NCBI GenBank assembly: GCA_014138645.1
Contig: JACJIB010000003.1
Span: forward strand, 310,001-374,000
DNA: 64,000 bases
Source: Methylorubrum thiocyanatum
GTDB taxonomy: Bacteria > Pseudomonadota > Alphaproteobacteria > Rhizobiales > Beijerinckiaceae
Reading direction: 5' to 3'
Shown: positions 8,878-19,092 of the stretch, piece by piece
How the letters are laid out: every line of letters starts with the position of its first letter
Numbering within the stretch: position 1 is the first letter of the stretch
The notes under the pieces: generated by a model
Database searches by the model: none
What the model saw: the letters and a program-made list of their open reading frames with translations, nothing else
Told to the model about the DNA's origin: nothing
Translations under genes and position numbers: made by a program

Positions 8878-10443
8878 TCACTCCCACTCGATCGTGCCGG
8901 GCGGCTTCGAGGTGATGTCGTAGGTCACCCGGTTGATGCCCTTCACCTCGTTGATGATCCGTGTGGCGACCCGGCCGAGGAAGGCCATGTCGAACGGGTA
9001 GAAGTCGGCGGTCATGCCGTCGACCGAGGTGACGGCGCGCAGCGCGCAGACGTGGTCGTAGGTGCGCCCGTCGCCCATCACGCCCACCGTCTTTACCGGC
9101 AGGATCACCGCGAACGCCTGCCAGATCGTGTCGTAGAGCCCGGCTTGGCGGATCTCGTCGAGATAGATCGCATCGGCCTTGCGCAGGGCCTCGAGCTTCT
9201 CGCGGGTGATGATCCCGGGGCAGCGGATCGCGAGGCCGGGACCGGGGAAGGGATGGCGGCCGACGAAGGCTTCGGGCAGGCCGAGTTCCTTGCCGAGCAG
9301 CCGCACCTCGTCCTTGAACAGCTCCCGCAGAGGCTCGACGAGGCGCATGTTCATGCGCTCGGGCAGGCCGCCGACATTGTGGTGGCTCTTGATCGTCACC
9401 GAGGGACCGCCGGAGAACGAGACGCTCTCGATCACGTCCGGGTAGAGTGTGCCCTGGGCGAGGAAGGCGGCGCCGCCGATCTTCTTGGCCTCGGCCTCGA
9501 ACACGTCGATGAACAGACGGCCGATCGTCTTGCGCTTCACCTCGGGGTCGTCGACCCCTTCGAGCGCACCGATGAACAGGTCCTGCGCCTCAACGTGGAC
9601 GAGGGGGATGTTGTAGTGGTCGCGGAACAGGCGGACCACCTCCTCGCCTTCGCCGAGGCGCATCAGGCCGTGATCGACGAAGACGCAGGTGAGCTGGTCG
9701 CCGATCGCCTCGTGGATCAGCACCGCCGCGACCGAGGAATCGACACCGCCCGACAGGCCGCAGATCACCTTCTCGGTGCCGACCTGCTCGCGGATCTTGG
9801 CGATCGCCTCCTCGCGGTAGGTCCCCATGGTCCAGTCGCCGGAGCAGCCGGCGATGTCGCGCACGAAATTGCGGATCAGCAGGGCGCCGTGCGGGGTGTG
9901 ATGCACCTCCGGGTGGAACTGGACGGCGTAGTATCTCCGCGCTTCATCCGCGACGGCCGCGAAGGGCGCATTGCGCGACATCGCGATGGTGGCGAAGCCC
10001 TCGGGCAGCTTGGTGACCCGGTCGCCGTGGCTCATCCAGACCGGGTACTTCTCGCCCGGATGCCAGATGCCCCGGAACAGCGGCGAGTCGGACACGATCT
10101 CGACCTCGGCCCGGCCGAACTCGGCATGGTGGCCACCCTCGACCTCGCCGCCGAGCTGGGCCGCCATGGTCTGCTGACCATAGCAGATGCCGAAGACCGG
10201 CACGCCGGATTCGAAGATTTTCTGCGGTGCGCGCGGGGACAGGTCCGTCGTCACCGATTCCGGGCCGCCCGACAGGATCACGCCCTTGGGCCGGTGCTCG
10301 TCGAAGGCGGCGTCCGCCTTCGTGAAGGGCACGATCTCGCAATAGACGCCCTCCTCGCGCACGCGGCGGGCGATGAGCTGCGTCACCTGGGAGCCGAAAT
10401 CGACGATCAGGATCTTGTCGTGGTGGGACGTGTCGATGGTCAT
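8878..10443 (-). CDS. guaA: GMP synthase (glutamine-hydrolysing)
   Basis: GuaA converts XMP to GMP with ATP and glutamine in the cytosol, the last step of guanine nucleotide synthesis. The 521-residue protein has an N-terminal class I glutamine amidotransferase domain with the nucleophile Cys87 in FGICYGQQ and the His/Glu pair in QFHPEV. Next is an ATP-pyrophosphatase domain with the P-loop SGGVDS, then the C-terminal dimerisation domain ending in GTIEWE, the usual terminus. Length is standard (about 520). guaB, the previous enzyme, lies 7 kb away on the same strand. The minus-strand start at 10443 opens into a 169 bp gap shared with a divergent small secreted protein. Confidence 0.98.
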   Translation of the reverse strand: MTIDTSHHDKILIVDFGSQVTQLIARRVREEGVYCEIVPFTKADAAFDEHRPKGVILSGGPESVTTDLSPRAPQKIFESGVPVFGICYGQQTMAAQLGGEVEGGHHAEFGRAEVEIVSDSPLFRGIWHPGEKYPVWMSHGDRVTKLPEGFATIAMSRNAPFAAVADEARRYYAVQFHPEVHHTPHGALLIRNFVRDIAGCSGDWTMGTYREEAIAKIREQVGTEKVICGLSGGVDSSVAAVLIHEAIGDQLTCVFVDHGLMRLGEGEEVVRLFRDHYNIPLVHVEAQDLFIGALEGVDDPEVKRKTIGRLFIDVFEAEAKKIGGAAFLAQGTLYPDVIESVSFSGGPSVTIKSHHNVGGLPERMNMRLVEPLRELFKDEVRLLGKELGLPEAFVGRHPFPGPGLAIRCPGIITREKLEALRKADAIYLDEIRQAGLYDTIWQAFAVILPVKTVGVMGDGRTYDHVCALRAVTSVDGMTADFYPFDMAFLGRVATRIINEVKGINRVTYDITSKPPGTIEWE

Positions 10444-10612
10444 GCTGCCTCGGGCCTTCTGCGATACCGGTTAGACGAGGCCTCGGAACCGCGCAACGCG
10501 CGCCGCGTCGGAGGGCATATGCGGCGGCCCTCAGATTATGCGCGTTAATCTCACGTTCACGGTTTGGGGGCGACACGGCACGCCCCTCGAAACGGACAGG
10601 AGCCATCCGACC

Positions 10613-10840
10613 ATGAGAGCAGCCCTCTTCGGAATCGCCGTCACGATCGCAGGTCTCGGCGCCATCGCGCCGGCCCAGGCTCTTCCCCTCGCAGGCGCCG
10701 CCCCGGCGTCGGAAGGACTTTTCCAGCAGGCTCAGTACAGCCGCCGCGTCGTGCGCGGTCCGCGCTGCAAGACCGTCGTCACCAAGCGTCGCGGTCGGTT
10801 CGGCCGGGTGGTCATCACCCGCGAGCGCCGCTGCTTCTGA
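10613..10840 (+). CDS. Small secreted basic protein
   Basis: The 75-residue product begins MRAALFGIAVTIAGLG and has a clear signal peptide ending near APAQA (residue 23). The mature part is short, basic and contains RGPRCKTVVTKRRGRFG and a C-terminal RRCF, giving two cysteines that could pair. The start at 10613 is supported by ACAGGAG 8 bases upstream; a frame opening at 10538 adds an unlikely leader. Small periplasmic proteins of this type are common in Methylobacterium, but I know no function. A strong intrinsic terminator follows within 31 bases of the stop codon. Confidence 0.65.
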   Translation: MRAALFGIAVTIAGLGAIAPAQALPLAGAAPASEGLFQQAQYSRRVVRGPRCKTVVTKRRGRFGRVVITRERRCF

Positions 10841-10870
10841 TCCCGGCCGCCCCTTCCGGGCGACGATGAG

Positions 10871-10900
10871 CGGTCCCCGGCGACGGGGGCCGTTTTTTTT
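10871..10900 (+). terminator. Rho-independent terminator after the small secreted protein
   Basis: A 9-bp stem (CGGTCCCCG with CGGGGGCCG, one G-U pair) and a GCGA tetraloop are followed by eight Ts at 10893-10900. The T-run overlaps the stop codon of the convergent esterase gene. Confidence 0.85.
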
Positions 10901-11927
10901 ACGACTTCAGCAGGCCGTGGCCGCGCATCCAGGCCATGAACAGGGCGGGCCAGGCCGCCGCTGGACTGCCCGGCACGCCGAGCCCGAAGCCGTGGCCGCC
11001 GCGCTCGAACAGATGCATCTCGGCGGGCACCTTCGCCGCCCGCAGGGCGGCGTACATCAGGAGCGGATGGTCGGTGACCGCGATCCGGTCGTCGGAGGCC
11101 TGAACCATGAAGACCGGCGGCGTGCGCTCGTTGACCTGCACCTCCACCGAATAGGCCCGCCGCCGCGCATCGGGCGGATCGTCGCCGACAAGGACCCGCC
11201 GGCTCGACATGGTCCGGTCGAACGGCGCCCGCATGGTGATGATCGGATAGATCAGCCCGGCGAAGGACGGGCGGGCGCTGAGCCCGTCGGCGTCGTCCGC
11301 GTCGTCGTAGAGATCCTGCTCGGCATCGGTCGCGGTCACACCCATCAGGTGGCCGCCGGCGGAAAAGCCGAGCACGCCGATCCGGTCGGGATCGAGACCG
11401 TAATCCTCCGCCCGCCAGCGCACGAGGCGCATCGCCCGCTGCGCGTCCTGCCGCGGCGCGTCGGGGCCGTCGCGCCACTCCTCGCTCGGCAGGCGGTAGA
11501 CCAGCACGAAGGCGGTGATGCCGGCCCGTGCCAGCCATTGGCCGACGGGAAGGCCCTCGTTGCCGATATCGATGCGCAGGTAGCCGCCGCCGGCCGCGAT
11601 GACGATCCCCGCACCGTTGGGCTTTTCGGGGCGGATCACGAGGAGGCAGGGGCGCACCACGCCGGTGATGACCCCCGTCAGGGTCTCGTCGAAGCGATAT
11701 TCCGAGCGGAACGGGCCGCCGCCGCCCGGCGGCAGGTCCGGCCACAGATCGATGACTTCGAGATCGGAGCCGGGGGCGGATTTCGGCAGAGGCTGGACGA
11801 CGTCGCCGGTCTGCGGACGCACCGGGAGCCGCAGGATCGAAGGCGCGTCCGGCTGCTGCGCCCGCGCCTCGGTCCCGGTCAGCACCGCCGCCGTCCCCGC
11901 CAGCAGGGCTCGCCGGTGCAACGTCAT
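10899..11927 (-). CDS. Secreted alpha/beta-hydrolase (esterase/xylanase-like)
   Basis: The 342-residue protein starts MTLHRRALLAGTAAVLTG and has a signal peptide ending near EARAQ (about residue 24), so it is probably periplasmic. The alpha/beta-hydrolase core shows the nucleophile elbow GFSAGGH with the catalytic Ser, an acidic residue in QASDDRIAV, and the catalytic His in RGGHGFGLG. This set is typical of BD-FAE/acetyl-esterase-type hydrolases (often annotated as endo-1,4-beta-xylanase B). Substrate is unknown. The frame extends upstream to 12401, but that extension overlaps the methyltransferase gene and lacks family sequence. It is convergent with the small secreted protein gene. Confidence 0.82.
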   Translation of the reverse strand: MTLHRRALLAGTAAVLTGTEARAQQPDAPSILRLPVRPQTGDVVQPLPKSAPGSDLEVIDLWPDLPPGGGGPFRSEYRFDETLTGVITGVVRPCLLVIRPEKPNGAGIVIAAGGGYLRIDIGNEGLPVGQWLARAGITAFVLVYRLPSEEWRDGPDAPRQDAQRAMRLVRWRAEDYGLDPDRIGVLGFSAGGHLMGVTATDAEQDLYDDADDADGLSARPSFAGLIYPIITMRAPFDRTMSSRRVLVGDDPPDARRRAYSVEVQVNERTPPVFMVQASDDRIAVTDHPLLMYAALRAAKVPAEMHLFERGGHGFGLGVPGSPAAAWPALFMAWMRGHGLLKS

Positions 11928-12061
11928 GGTCTCGGCCTCGCCGTCATCGACACTCCTGCCGCGCCACCGCGCAGGAATCTCGTCCGCGGCGCCTGCCCCG
12001 GCATGTCCCGCACGCGGTCCCGTGGACAACGAGGAAGGCGCCCGGGCGATCCGATCCCGGA

Positions 12062-13354
12062 TCAGCTTTTGCGTGTCATCGTCGCGACATAGAAACCGTC
12101 GGTGCCGGTCAGCGCCGGGCTCATCTGGATGCCGCGCGCCGTCCGGCGGACCCTCTCGGAGAGGCCGGGCACCGGCGCCGGATCGGTCGCCGCCGCGCCG
12201 ATCGTGTCGCCGCTGCGCTGAAGCAGGCCGTCCACCGCGGCATCGTTCTCCTCCGGCAGGAGCGAGCAGGTGACGTAGACGAGGGTGCCGCCGGGGCGCA
12301 GGAGCCGGGCGGCCCGGTCGAGCACCTCGGCCTGCTCCGTGATCCGGCCGGAGAGGCTGCCCGGCCGCAGGCGCCACTTGGCGTCGGGGTTGCGGCGCCA
12401 CGTGCCGGTGCCGGTGCAGGGGGCATCGACGAGCACACGATCGACGGTGCCGTCGAGATCGGCCAGCACGTCGGCGCGGGCCTTGCCGGTGCGCGGCGTG
12501 CGCACCTCGACTTGTGCGCCGGAGCGGCGCAGGCGCTCGTGGATCGGCGCGAGCCGGCGCGGATCGGCATCGGTGGCGATGAGCCGGGCGGCGTTGCCGG
12601 TGATCGCCGCGAGCGCCAGCGACTTGCCGCCCCCGCCGGCACAGAGATCGACGACCGTCTCGCCCGGCTGCGCCCCGGCGAGCAGGCTCGCGATCTGCGA
12701 GCCCTCGTCCTGGATCTCGAAACCGCCCTCCAGGAACAGCGGATCGACGTGGAGCGCCGGGCCGCGCCCGTCCTCGCCGAGCGGGATGCGCAGGCCGAGG
12801 GTCGAAAGCGGCGTCGCCTCGGGCGAGAGGTCGGCGAGTGCCACCAGGGCAGCCTCGCGATCCTGCTTGAGCGTGTTGGCGCGGATGTCGAGCGGCGCCC
12901 GGCGGCCGAGCGCCCGCAACTCCGGCAGCAGGGCGTCACCGAAGAGTTCGGCGAGCGAGGGCAAGACGAAGGCCGGAACGTCGCCCGCCACCTCCGGGGG
13001 CGCATCGGCAAGGCTGCCCTCCGCCAGCCGCCTGCGCTCGTCCTCGGTGAGGGGAGGGGGGGCGAAGCGGGCGCCGTCGAACAGCGAGGCGATGCTGGGC
13101 TCGGCCAGTCCCCGCTGCAGACGCAGCATGCCGATCACGATGGCACGCCCGGTCTCCGCCCCCATGATCCAGGCGGCGGATGCCCGGCGCCGCAACCCGT
13201 CGTAGACGAGGCTCGCGATCGCGGCCCGGTCGCCGGAGCCGGCGAAGCGGTGGGCGAGGCCCCAATCCTTGAGGGCGTCGGCGGCCGGACGGCGGCGCGC
13301 GGCGATTTCGTCGAGGATCTCGATGGCGGCGGAGAGGCGAGCGGAGGGGGTCAG
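12062..13354 (-). CDS. RsmB/NOP-family rRNA (cytosine-5) methyltransferase, apparent CTG start
   Basis: The protein transfers methyl from SAM to a cytosine of 16S rRNA. It has an N-terminal NusB-like domain and a C-terminal catalytic domain with VVDLCAGGGGKSLAL (SAM motif I), LVDAPCTGTGTWRRNPD (motif IV, catalytic Cys in PCTGTG) and YVTCSLLPEEND (motif VI). The coding pattern continues well upstream of the first usual start codon, a TTG at 13195, through LVYDGLRR, which is conserved in the NusB-like domain. No ATG, GTG or TTG occurs between 13453 and 13195 in frame, but a CTG at 13354 is preceded by CCGGAG, so I place the start there (430 residues). Confidence 0.85.
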   Translation of the reverse strand: MTPSARLSAAIEILDEIAARRRPAADALKDWGLAHRFAGSGDRAAIASLVYDGLRRRASAAWIMGAETGRAIVIGMLRLQRGLAEPSIASLFDGARFAPPPLTEDERRRLAEGSLADAPPEVAGDVPAFVLPSLAELFGDALLPELRALGRRAPLDIRANTLKQDREAALVALADLSPEATPLSTLGLRIPLGEDGRGPALHVDPLFLEGGFEIQDEGSQIASLLAGAQPGETVVDLCAGGGGKSLALAAITGNAARLIATDADPRRLAPIHERLRRSGAQVEVRTPRTGKARADVLADLDGTVDRVLVDAPCTGTGTWRRNPDAKWRLRPGSLSGRITEQAEVLDRAARLLRPGGTLVYVTCSLLPEENDAAVDGLLQRSGDTIGAAATDPAPVPGLSERVRRTARGIQMSPALTGTDGFYVATMTRKS

Positions 13355-13508
13355 GGTCGGCTCCGGAAAGGTTTCGTTAAACTTGCCGCGGTGCGGCCAC
13401 GCTTGGACCCAGGGTCCGTCACGGTCTGGCCGAGCTTCCGGCCCTTTGACCGTTCAGAACGGCACGATGGCCCCGTCCGTCAAGGACATGTGAGGAAAGG
13501 ATCCCGGG

Positions 13509-13685
13509 ATGCCATCCCTGAAGCCCGTCATCTGCGCGAGCCTTCTGGCGCTCACGCTCGCCGCCTGCTCCACCGCCCCGGCCGCGCCCGCACTCGATCC
13601 GGTGCCGCCGCCCGCGCCGCGGCCCGATGCCAAGACGCAGCTCGAATACGGCAACCCGCCCCCGCTTCGGCCCGGCCGCTACTGA
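13509..13685 (+). CDS. Small lipoprotein, 58 residues
   Basis: The frame starts at an ATG at 13509 after a purine-rich GAGGAAAGG. The protein has a lipoprotein signal peptide ending in the lipobox LAAC (Cys20), followed by a Pro/Ala-rich stretch and the tail LEYGNPPPLRPGRY. It should be lipid-anchored in the periplasm. Short Pro-rich lipoproteins like this are widespread in Rhizobiales and have no known role. It converges with panE, whose stop lies 16 bp away. The clear lipobox and good ribosome-binding site make it likely real despite its size. Confidence 0.7.
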   Translation: MPSLKPVICASLLALTLAACSTAPAAPALDPVPPPAPRPDAKTQLEYGNPPPLRPGRY

Positions 13686-13701
13686 GCCGGGCCGGAGCGG
13701 T

Positions 13702-14640
13702 TCAGGCCGCCTCTCGGGCGCGCCGGTGTTCGTAGGCCTTGAGGTGCGTCAGCACCCGCTCGAGCACCGGCGTCGCGACATTCTTGGCCCGTCCGCGCTC
13801 GATCAGGTCGCCGACGATGTGGTCGGCCTCGATGCGGGCGTTGCCCTCGATGTCGCGCAGCATCGAGGCGGTCATCGCCGAGCCCTCCGCCGTCAGCATC
13901 TTGCGGGCGCCGGCGAACACCTTCTCGCGGGCGCCGTACCCGTTGGCGACGGCCACCGCCTGGCACTCGTCGTGCAGCGCCTCCATGAAGGCCGGGCCTC
14001 CCGGCGCGGCGACGATATCGCCGACCGCCGACCGCATCAGCGTGGTCGCGCCCGCGAGCGTCGCGAGGAAGACCCACTTCTCCCACATCTCCAGAAGGAT
14101 CTTGTCGCTGGCGCGGGCCTGGAAGCGCACGCCGTCCATCTGCGCCTCGATCCGCGCGACCCGCTCGGAGCGCGAGCCGTCCCGCTCGCCGTAGGTGAGG
14201 GTGTGCAGCTCGGTCATCTGCCGGATCTCACCATCGCGGGTCAGGGTCGCGACGATGCCGCAGCTTCCGCCCAGCACCCTCTCGGCGCCGAAGGCGCGAT
14301 CCAGCACGTCGAGGTGGCGCAGGCCGTTGAGGATCGGCAGCACCGCCGTGCCGGCCCCGACGGCGGGCGCGACATCCGCCACCACCGTGTCGAGGTCGTA
14401 GGCCTTGGCGGAGAGAAGCACGAGATCGAACGGACCGGCCCCGGCGAGCCCGTCCGCGGTCACGGTCTTCGGCGCGTCGATATGGAGATCGCCGACCGGG
14501 CTGCGAACCGAAAGGCCCTGCGCCGCCAGTTTCTCCGCGCGCGCCGGGCGCACCAGAAACGTCACGTCCCGCCCGGCCTCCAGCAGCCGCGCCCCGAAAT
14601 AGCCGCCCGTCGCGCCGGCTCCGACCACGAGAATCCGCAT
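13702..14640 (-). CDS. panE: 2-dehydropantoate 2-reductase
   Basis: This 312-residue enzyme reduces ketopantoate to pantoate with NADPH in pantothenate and CoA synthesis. The N-terminal Rossmann fold begins at once with VVGAGATGGYFGARLLEAG (GxGxxG). The C-terminal domain contains DKILLEMWEKWVFLATLAG, with the conserved Lys and the KW(x)K-like helix of the KPR family, and a late EADHIVGDLI with the conserved Glu. ATG at 14640 gives a standard N-terminus. KPR paralogues acting on other 2-oxoacids exist, so panE is probable, not proven. It stands alone between unrelated genes. Confidence 0.85.
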   Translation of the reverse strand: MRILVVGAGATGGYFGARLLEAGRDVTFLVRPARAEKLAAQGLSVRSPVGDLHIDAPKTVTADGLAGAGPFDLVLLSAKAYDLDTVVADVAPAVGAGTAVLPILNGLRHLDVLDRAFGAERVLGGSCGIVATLTRDGEIRQMTELHTLTYGERDGSRSERVARIEAQMDGVRFQARASDKILLEMWEKWVFLATLAGATTLMRSAVGDIVAAPGGPAFMEALHDECQAVAVANGYGAREKVFAGARKMLTAEGSAMTASMLRDIEGNARIEADHIVGDLIERGRAKNVATPVLERVLTHLKAYEHRRAREAA

Positions 14641-14847
14641 CGTCCTCCCCTTTCCTGTTGCGTTCTCCCTTACCGCGAAGCCTCGGCCGCCGCATCCCGG
14701 CGGGACCGGAATGCCGCCACCAATCTACGGACGGGCGCCGCGTCCTTCGCCGTGCCGGAATCGTAACTTTTCAGAGGCTAATCCTGATTCCACCAGACGG
14801 CCCCTGCATTCCGCACCGGCGATTGCTGGCACTTGCAGGTTTCGCCC

Positions 14848-15732
14848 ATGCGCACGTTTCAGGCCCTTGCCGCCCTGGCCGCAGGATTTCTTCCCGCACT
14901 CGTCTCGCAACCCTCTTCGGCGGGCGAGCGCCAGCCCTTCGAAGTCGTGAAAGGCTGGGAAGTCGAGCGGACGGTCGGCGATACCAGCGCCAATCCTTGC
15001 ATGATGACCCATGCCTACGAAGACAAGGACGACAACAACGCGGCCAACGCGGTGATCTTCGCCCTTCAAGGTTCCACCGCCGTGCTGGTGCTGGTTTACC
15101 AGGGCTGGGACTTCGACAAGGAGGAGGCGGTTAAGGTGCCGCTTTTCCTCGACAAGAAGCCGATCAAGGTGAAGACGACCTGGATCGGCGACGGGAAGAC
15201 CCTGCGCACGCAACTGCCGGACAGCGTCGTGCCCGACCTGCTCGCGGCCAAGACGGTGATCCTGCGCTTCGACAACGGCAACGCCGATTTCCGGATTCCG
15301 GATTTCGCAGCGGGTTATGAATCGCTGCGACGCTGCGATGCCGCCCCGGCGAAGACCGCCAACGCCACCGCGGTTCCGGCCGCGCCGGCTCAGCCCGCTC
15401 TGCCGTCGCAGCAGCGGATCGCCGCCTACGTGATCGGCCTGTCCGTGCAGCGCGTGCTCAAGGAATGCGACGTGCCCTCGACCGGCAAGCAGCGCGCCGC
15501 CGTGGAGGCGCGAATGGCCGCGCTTCAAGGGGAGATGGCGCCGCTCGACGCGCAGGTGCGCAGCGAGTTGAAGCGCAACGGCGAGTCCTGCCCCACGGCC
15601 GACAAGCAGGCGGACTTCCAGGCGATCCTGACCAAGTTCATCGACTTGAGCCCGGAAGACCTGATCGCCACCCTCGAGAAGGCCCCCGCCGCGGAGAAGA
15701 ATACGGAGAGCCAGACCGGTCCGAAGCTCTGA
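14848..15732 (+). CDS. Secreted protein, first of two tandem paralogues
   Basis: The 294-residue protein starts MRTFQALAALAAGFLP and has a signal peptide ending near PSSAG (residue 27). The mature protein has an N-terminal domain with PFEVVKGWEVERTVGD, two Cys, WIGDGKTLRTQLPDSVVPDL and a closing LRRCD. A Pro/Ala linker at about residues 165-185 leads to a helical C-terminal domain with VLKECDVPSTGKQRAAVEAR and GESCPTADKQADFQAILTKF. The gene at 15950 has the same two-domain plan and many identical residues. I know no function for the family. The first domain is reminiscent of IalB-like periplasmic folds, but that is weak inference. Confidence 0.8.
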   Translation: MRTFQALAALAAGFLPALVSQPSSAGERQPFEVVKGWEVERTVGDTSANPCMMTHAYEDKDDNNAANAVIFALQGSTAVLVLVYQGWDFDKEEAVKVPLFLDKKPIKVKTTWIGDGKTLRTQLPDSVVPDLLAAKTVILRFDNGNADFRIPDFAAGYESLRRCDAAPAKTANATAVPAAPAQPALPSQQRIAAYVIGLSVQRVLKECDVPSTGKQRAAVEARMAALQGEMAPLDAQVRSELKRNGESCPTADKQADFQAILTKFIDLSPEDLIATLEKAPAAEKNTESQTGPKL

Positions 15733-15949
15733 AGCTTTCGCGACCGTGGACATGTCGCACGAGGCGGCCGCCGGGGGTCGAGCGATCGGGCCGAGGCTCG
15801 ATCCTTCGCCTCCCATCCGCAGAACGCTGTGCGGGACGCCGTCTTCGAGGCTGGCTGTGCCGACGGGCTGCGGCTAGGCTTCCGCGGCCGGTTGGCCCCC
15901 CCTGCATTCGGCGGGCGGCGGCGGCCGGCCGTCCCCGCGGAGTTGTCGC

Positions 15950-16795
15950 GTGCGTCTCTCACCCGTCACGGCCGCGATGCTGGCGACGATTCTCGGCGGC
16001 CCGCTCGCCGCCGCGGACCGTGCGCCGTTCGAGACCGTGGGCGGTTGGGCGATCGAGCGCCGCGGCGGCGAGACCGGCGCCCCCGCCTGCCGGATGACCC
16101 GCACCGAGCAGGACGCGCAGGGTGAGATCGCCCGCTTGGTGATCCTCTCCCTCGATCGCGGCGGGTTCACGCTGGCGGTCGCCGACCGGAACTGGGACTT
16201 CCCGGCCGGCGCCCGGTTCGCCGTACCGATCCTCCTCGACGGGAAGCCGGCCGGGTCGACTCCGATCTGGACCGGCGACGGCCAGATCCTGCGCACCCCG
16301 CTGCCGGAGGCGATCGTACCGGCGATGCTGGCGGCGCGGGCCTTGGCCCTGCGCTTCGCCGACGGCGACATGGCGGTGGCGGCGCCCGATCTCGCCGCCG
16401 CCGTCGCGGCCCTGCGGCGCTGTGCCGCTGCCGCTCCGAGCCGGCCTGCCGTCGCGGCAGAACCGCCGCTGCCGGCCCGGGCGCGGATGGCGACCTATAC
16501 CGTGGGTCTCGCACTCCAGGCCGGGCTTCAGAATTGCGGCATGGCCGCGACCGATGCCCAGCGCGAGGCGGTCGAGGCGAAGATGGCGGCGCTCCGCACC
16601 GAAATGGCGCCCTACGAGACGGCGATCCGCGCGCAGGTCACGAAGTCCCGCGGCTTCGCCTGTCCGACCGCCGACAAGGAGGCGGAGTTCCAAGAGGCGC
16701 TGCGCCGCTTCATTGCCCTGAGCCCCGACGAGTTCGCCGCAGCGATCGACCGGCAGGCGGGGGCAGCCCCGGCCGCGCCCGTCGCAAAGCCGTAG
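15950..16795 (+). CDS. Secreted protein, second of two tandem paralogues
   Basis: This 281-residue protein uses a GTG start at 15950 with GGAG 10 bases upstream. A signal peptide of about 22 residues (ending LAAAD) precedes PFETVGGWAIERRGGETGA, CRMTRTEQD, WTGDGQILRTPLPEAIVPAM and LRRC, which match the first paralogue in order and spacing. The C-terminal helical domain with LQNCGMAATDAQREAVEAKM and ACPTADKEAEFQEALRRF also matches. The Cys positions are kept, suggesting conserved disulfides in the periplasm. Tandem duplication is the simplest origin. A terminator lies 150 bp downstream; the 217 bp gap before it may hold its own promoter. Confidence 0.8.
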   Translation: MRLSPVTAAMLATILGGPLAAADRAPFETVGGWAIERRGGETGAPACRMTRTEQDAQGEIARLVILSLDRGGFTLAVADRNWDFPAGARFAVPILLDGKPAGSTPIWTGDGQILRTPLPEAIVPAMLAARALALRFADGDMAVAAPDLAAAVAALRRCAAAAPSRPAVAAEPPLPARARMATYTVGLALQAGLQNCGMAATDAQREAVEAKMAALRTEMAPYETAIRAQVTKSRGFACPTADKEAEFQEALRRFIALSPDEFAAAIDRQAGAAPAAPVAKP

Positions 16796-16945
16796 CGCCG
16801 CGCCGGATCGGGCGGGATCGTTTGACCCATATCATTGGGCCGGGCGAGCGGTCGTGCGAGTCTTCCGTCGCGCCGAACGCGGTTTCCGGCAAGTCCCGAA
16901 GCCGCGGCGCCGCACCCCTCGTCGTGTGCTTTCCTCCCCAGACTC

Positions 16946-16980
16946 ATCTCCGCGACCGGATCAGGTCTGCGGAGATTTTT
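16946..16980 (+). terminator. Rho-independent terminator downstream of the tandem paralogues
   Basis: ATCTCCGCGACC pairs with GGTCTGCGGAGAT (12 pairs, one bulged base) around a GGATCA loop, followed directly by five Ts. It probably ends the transcript of the 15950 gene. Confidence 0.75.
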
Positions 16981-17074
16981 CTGATGACAGGAAAGACTTT
17001 CTACGACGGACTTGATCTTCATGGAATCGCCGAGCCTGTGACCCGGCTACGCTGGTGACCTCGCGGAGGCCACG

Positions 17075-17194
17075 ATGCGGCATATCCGATCCTCGGAGCC
17101 CGGCACGATGCTCGACCGCGTCGTCCCCTTCACGCTCGGCGTGATGGTCTTTCTCGAATGCCTGATCCTGCTCGCAAGCCTGATCTGGCTGTGA
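17075..17194 (+). CDS. Candidate 39-residue single-span membrane protein
   Basis: An ATG at 17075 preceded by GGAGG (17065-17069) opens a 39-codon frame. The product has a short polar N-terminus (MRHIRSSEPGTMLDRVV) and one hydrophobic helix, FTLGVMVFLECLILLASLIW, near the C-terminus. The good ribosome-binding site and clean membrane helix suggest a real small protein, but nothing else supports it. It is convergent with guaB, 46 bp away. No function can be proposed. Confidence 0.45.
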   Translation: MRHIRSSEPGTMLDRVVPFTLGVMVFLECLILLASLIWL

Positions 17195-17240
17195 GCCCGC
17201 GCGGCGAGGCCCCGAAGCCGGGACCTCGCGCAGACCTCGC

Positions 17241-19092
<1,852 letters not shown>

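Noticed and set aside
8632..10548. A 638-codon open frame antisense to guaA
   Set aside because: It mirrors guaA, whose motifs are all intact; it has no ribosome-binding site or domain sequence.
16984..17058. Short frame encoding MTGKTFYDGLDLHGIAEPV
   Set aside because: It starts right after a terminator T-run, has no ribosome-binding site and no membrane or signal segment.
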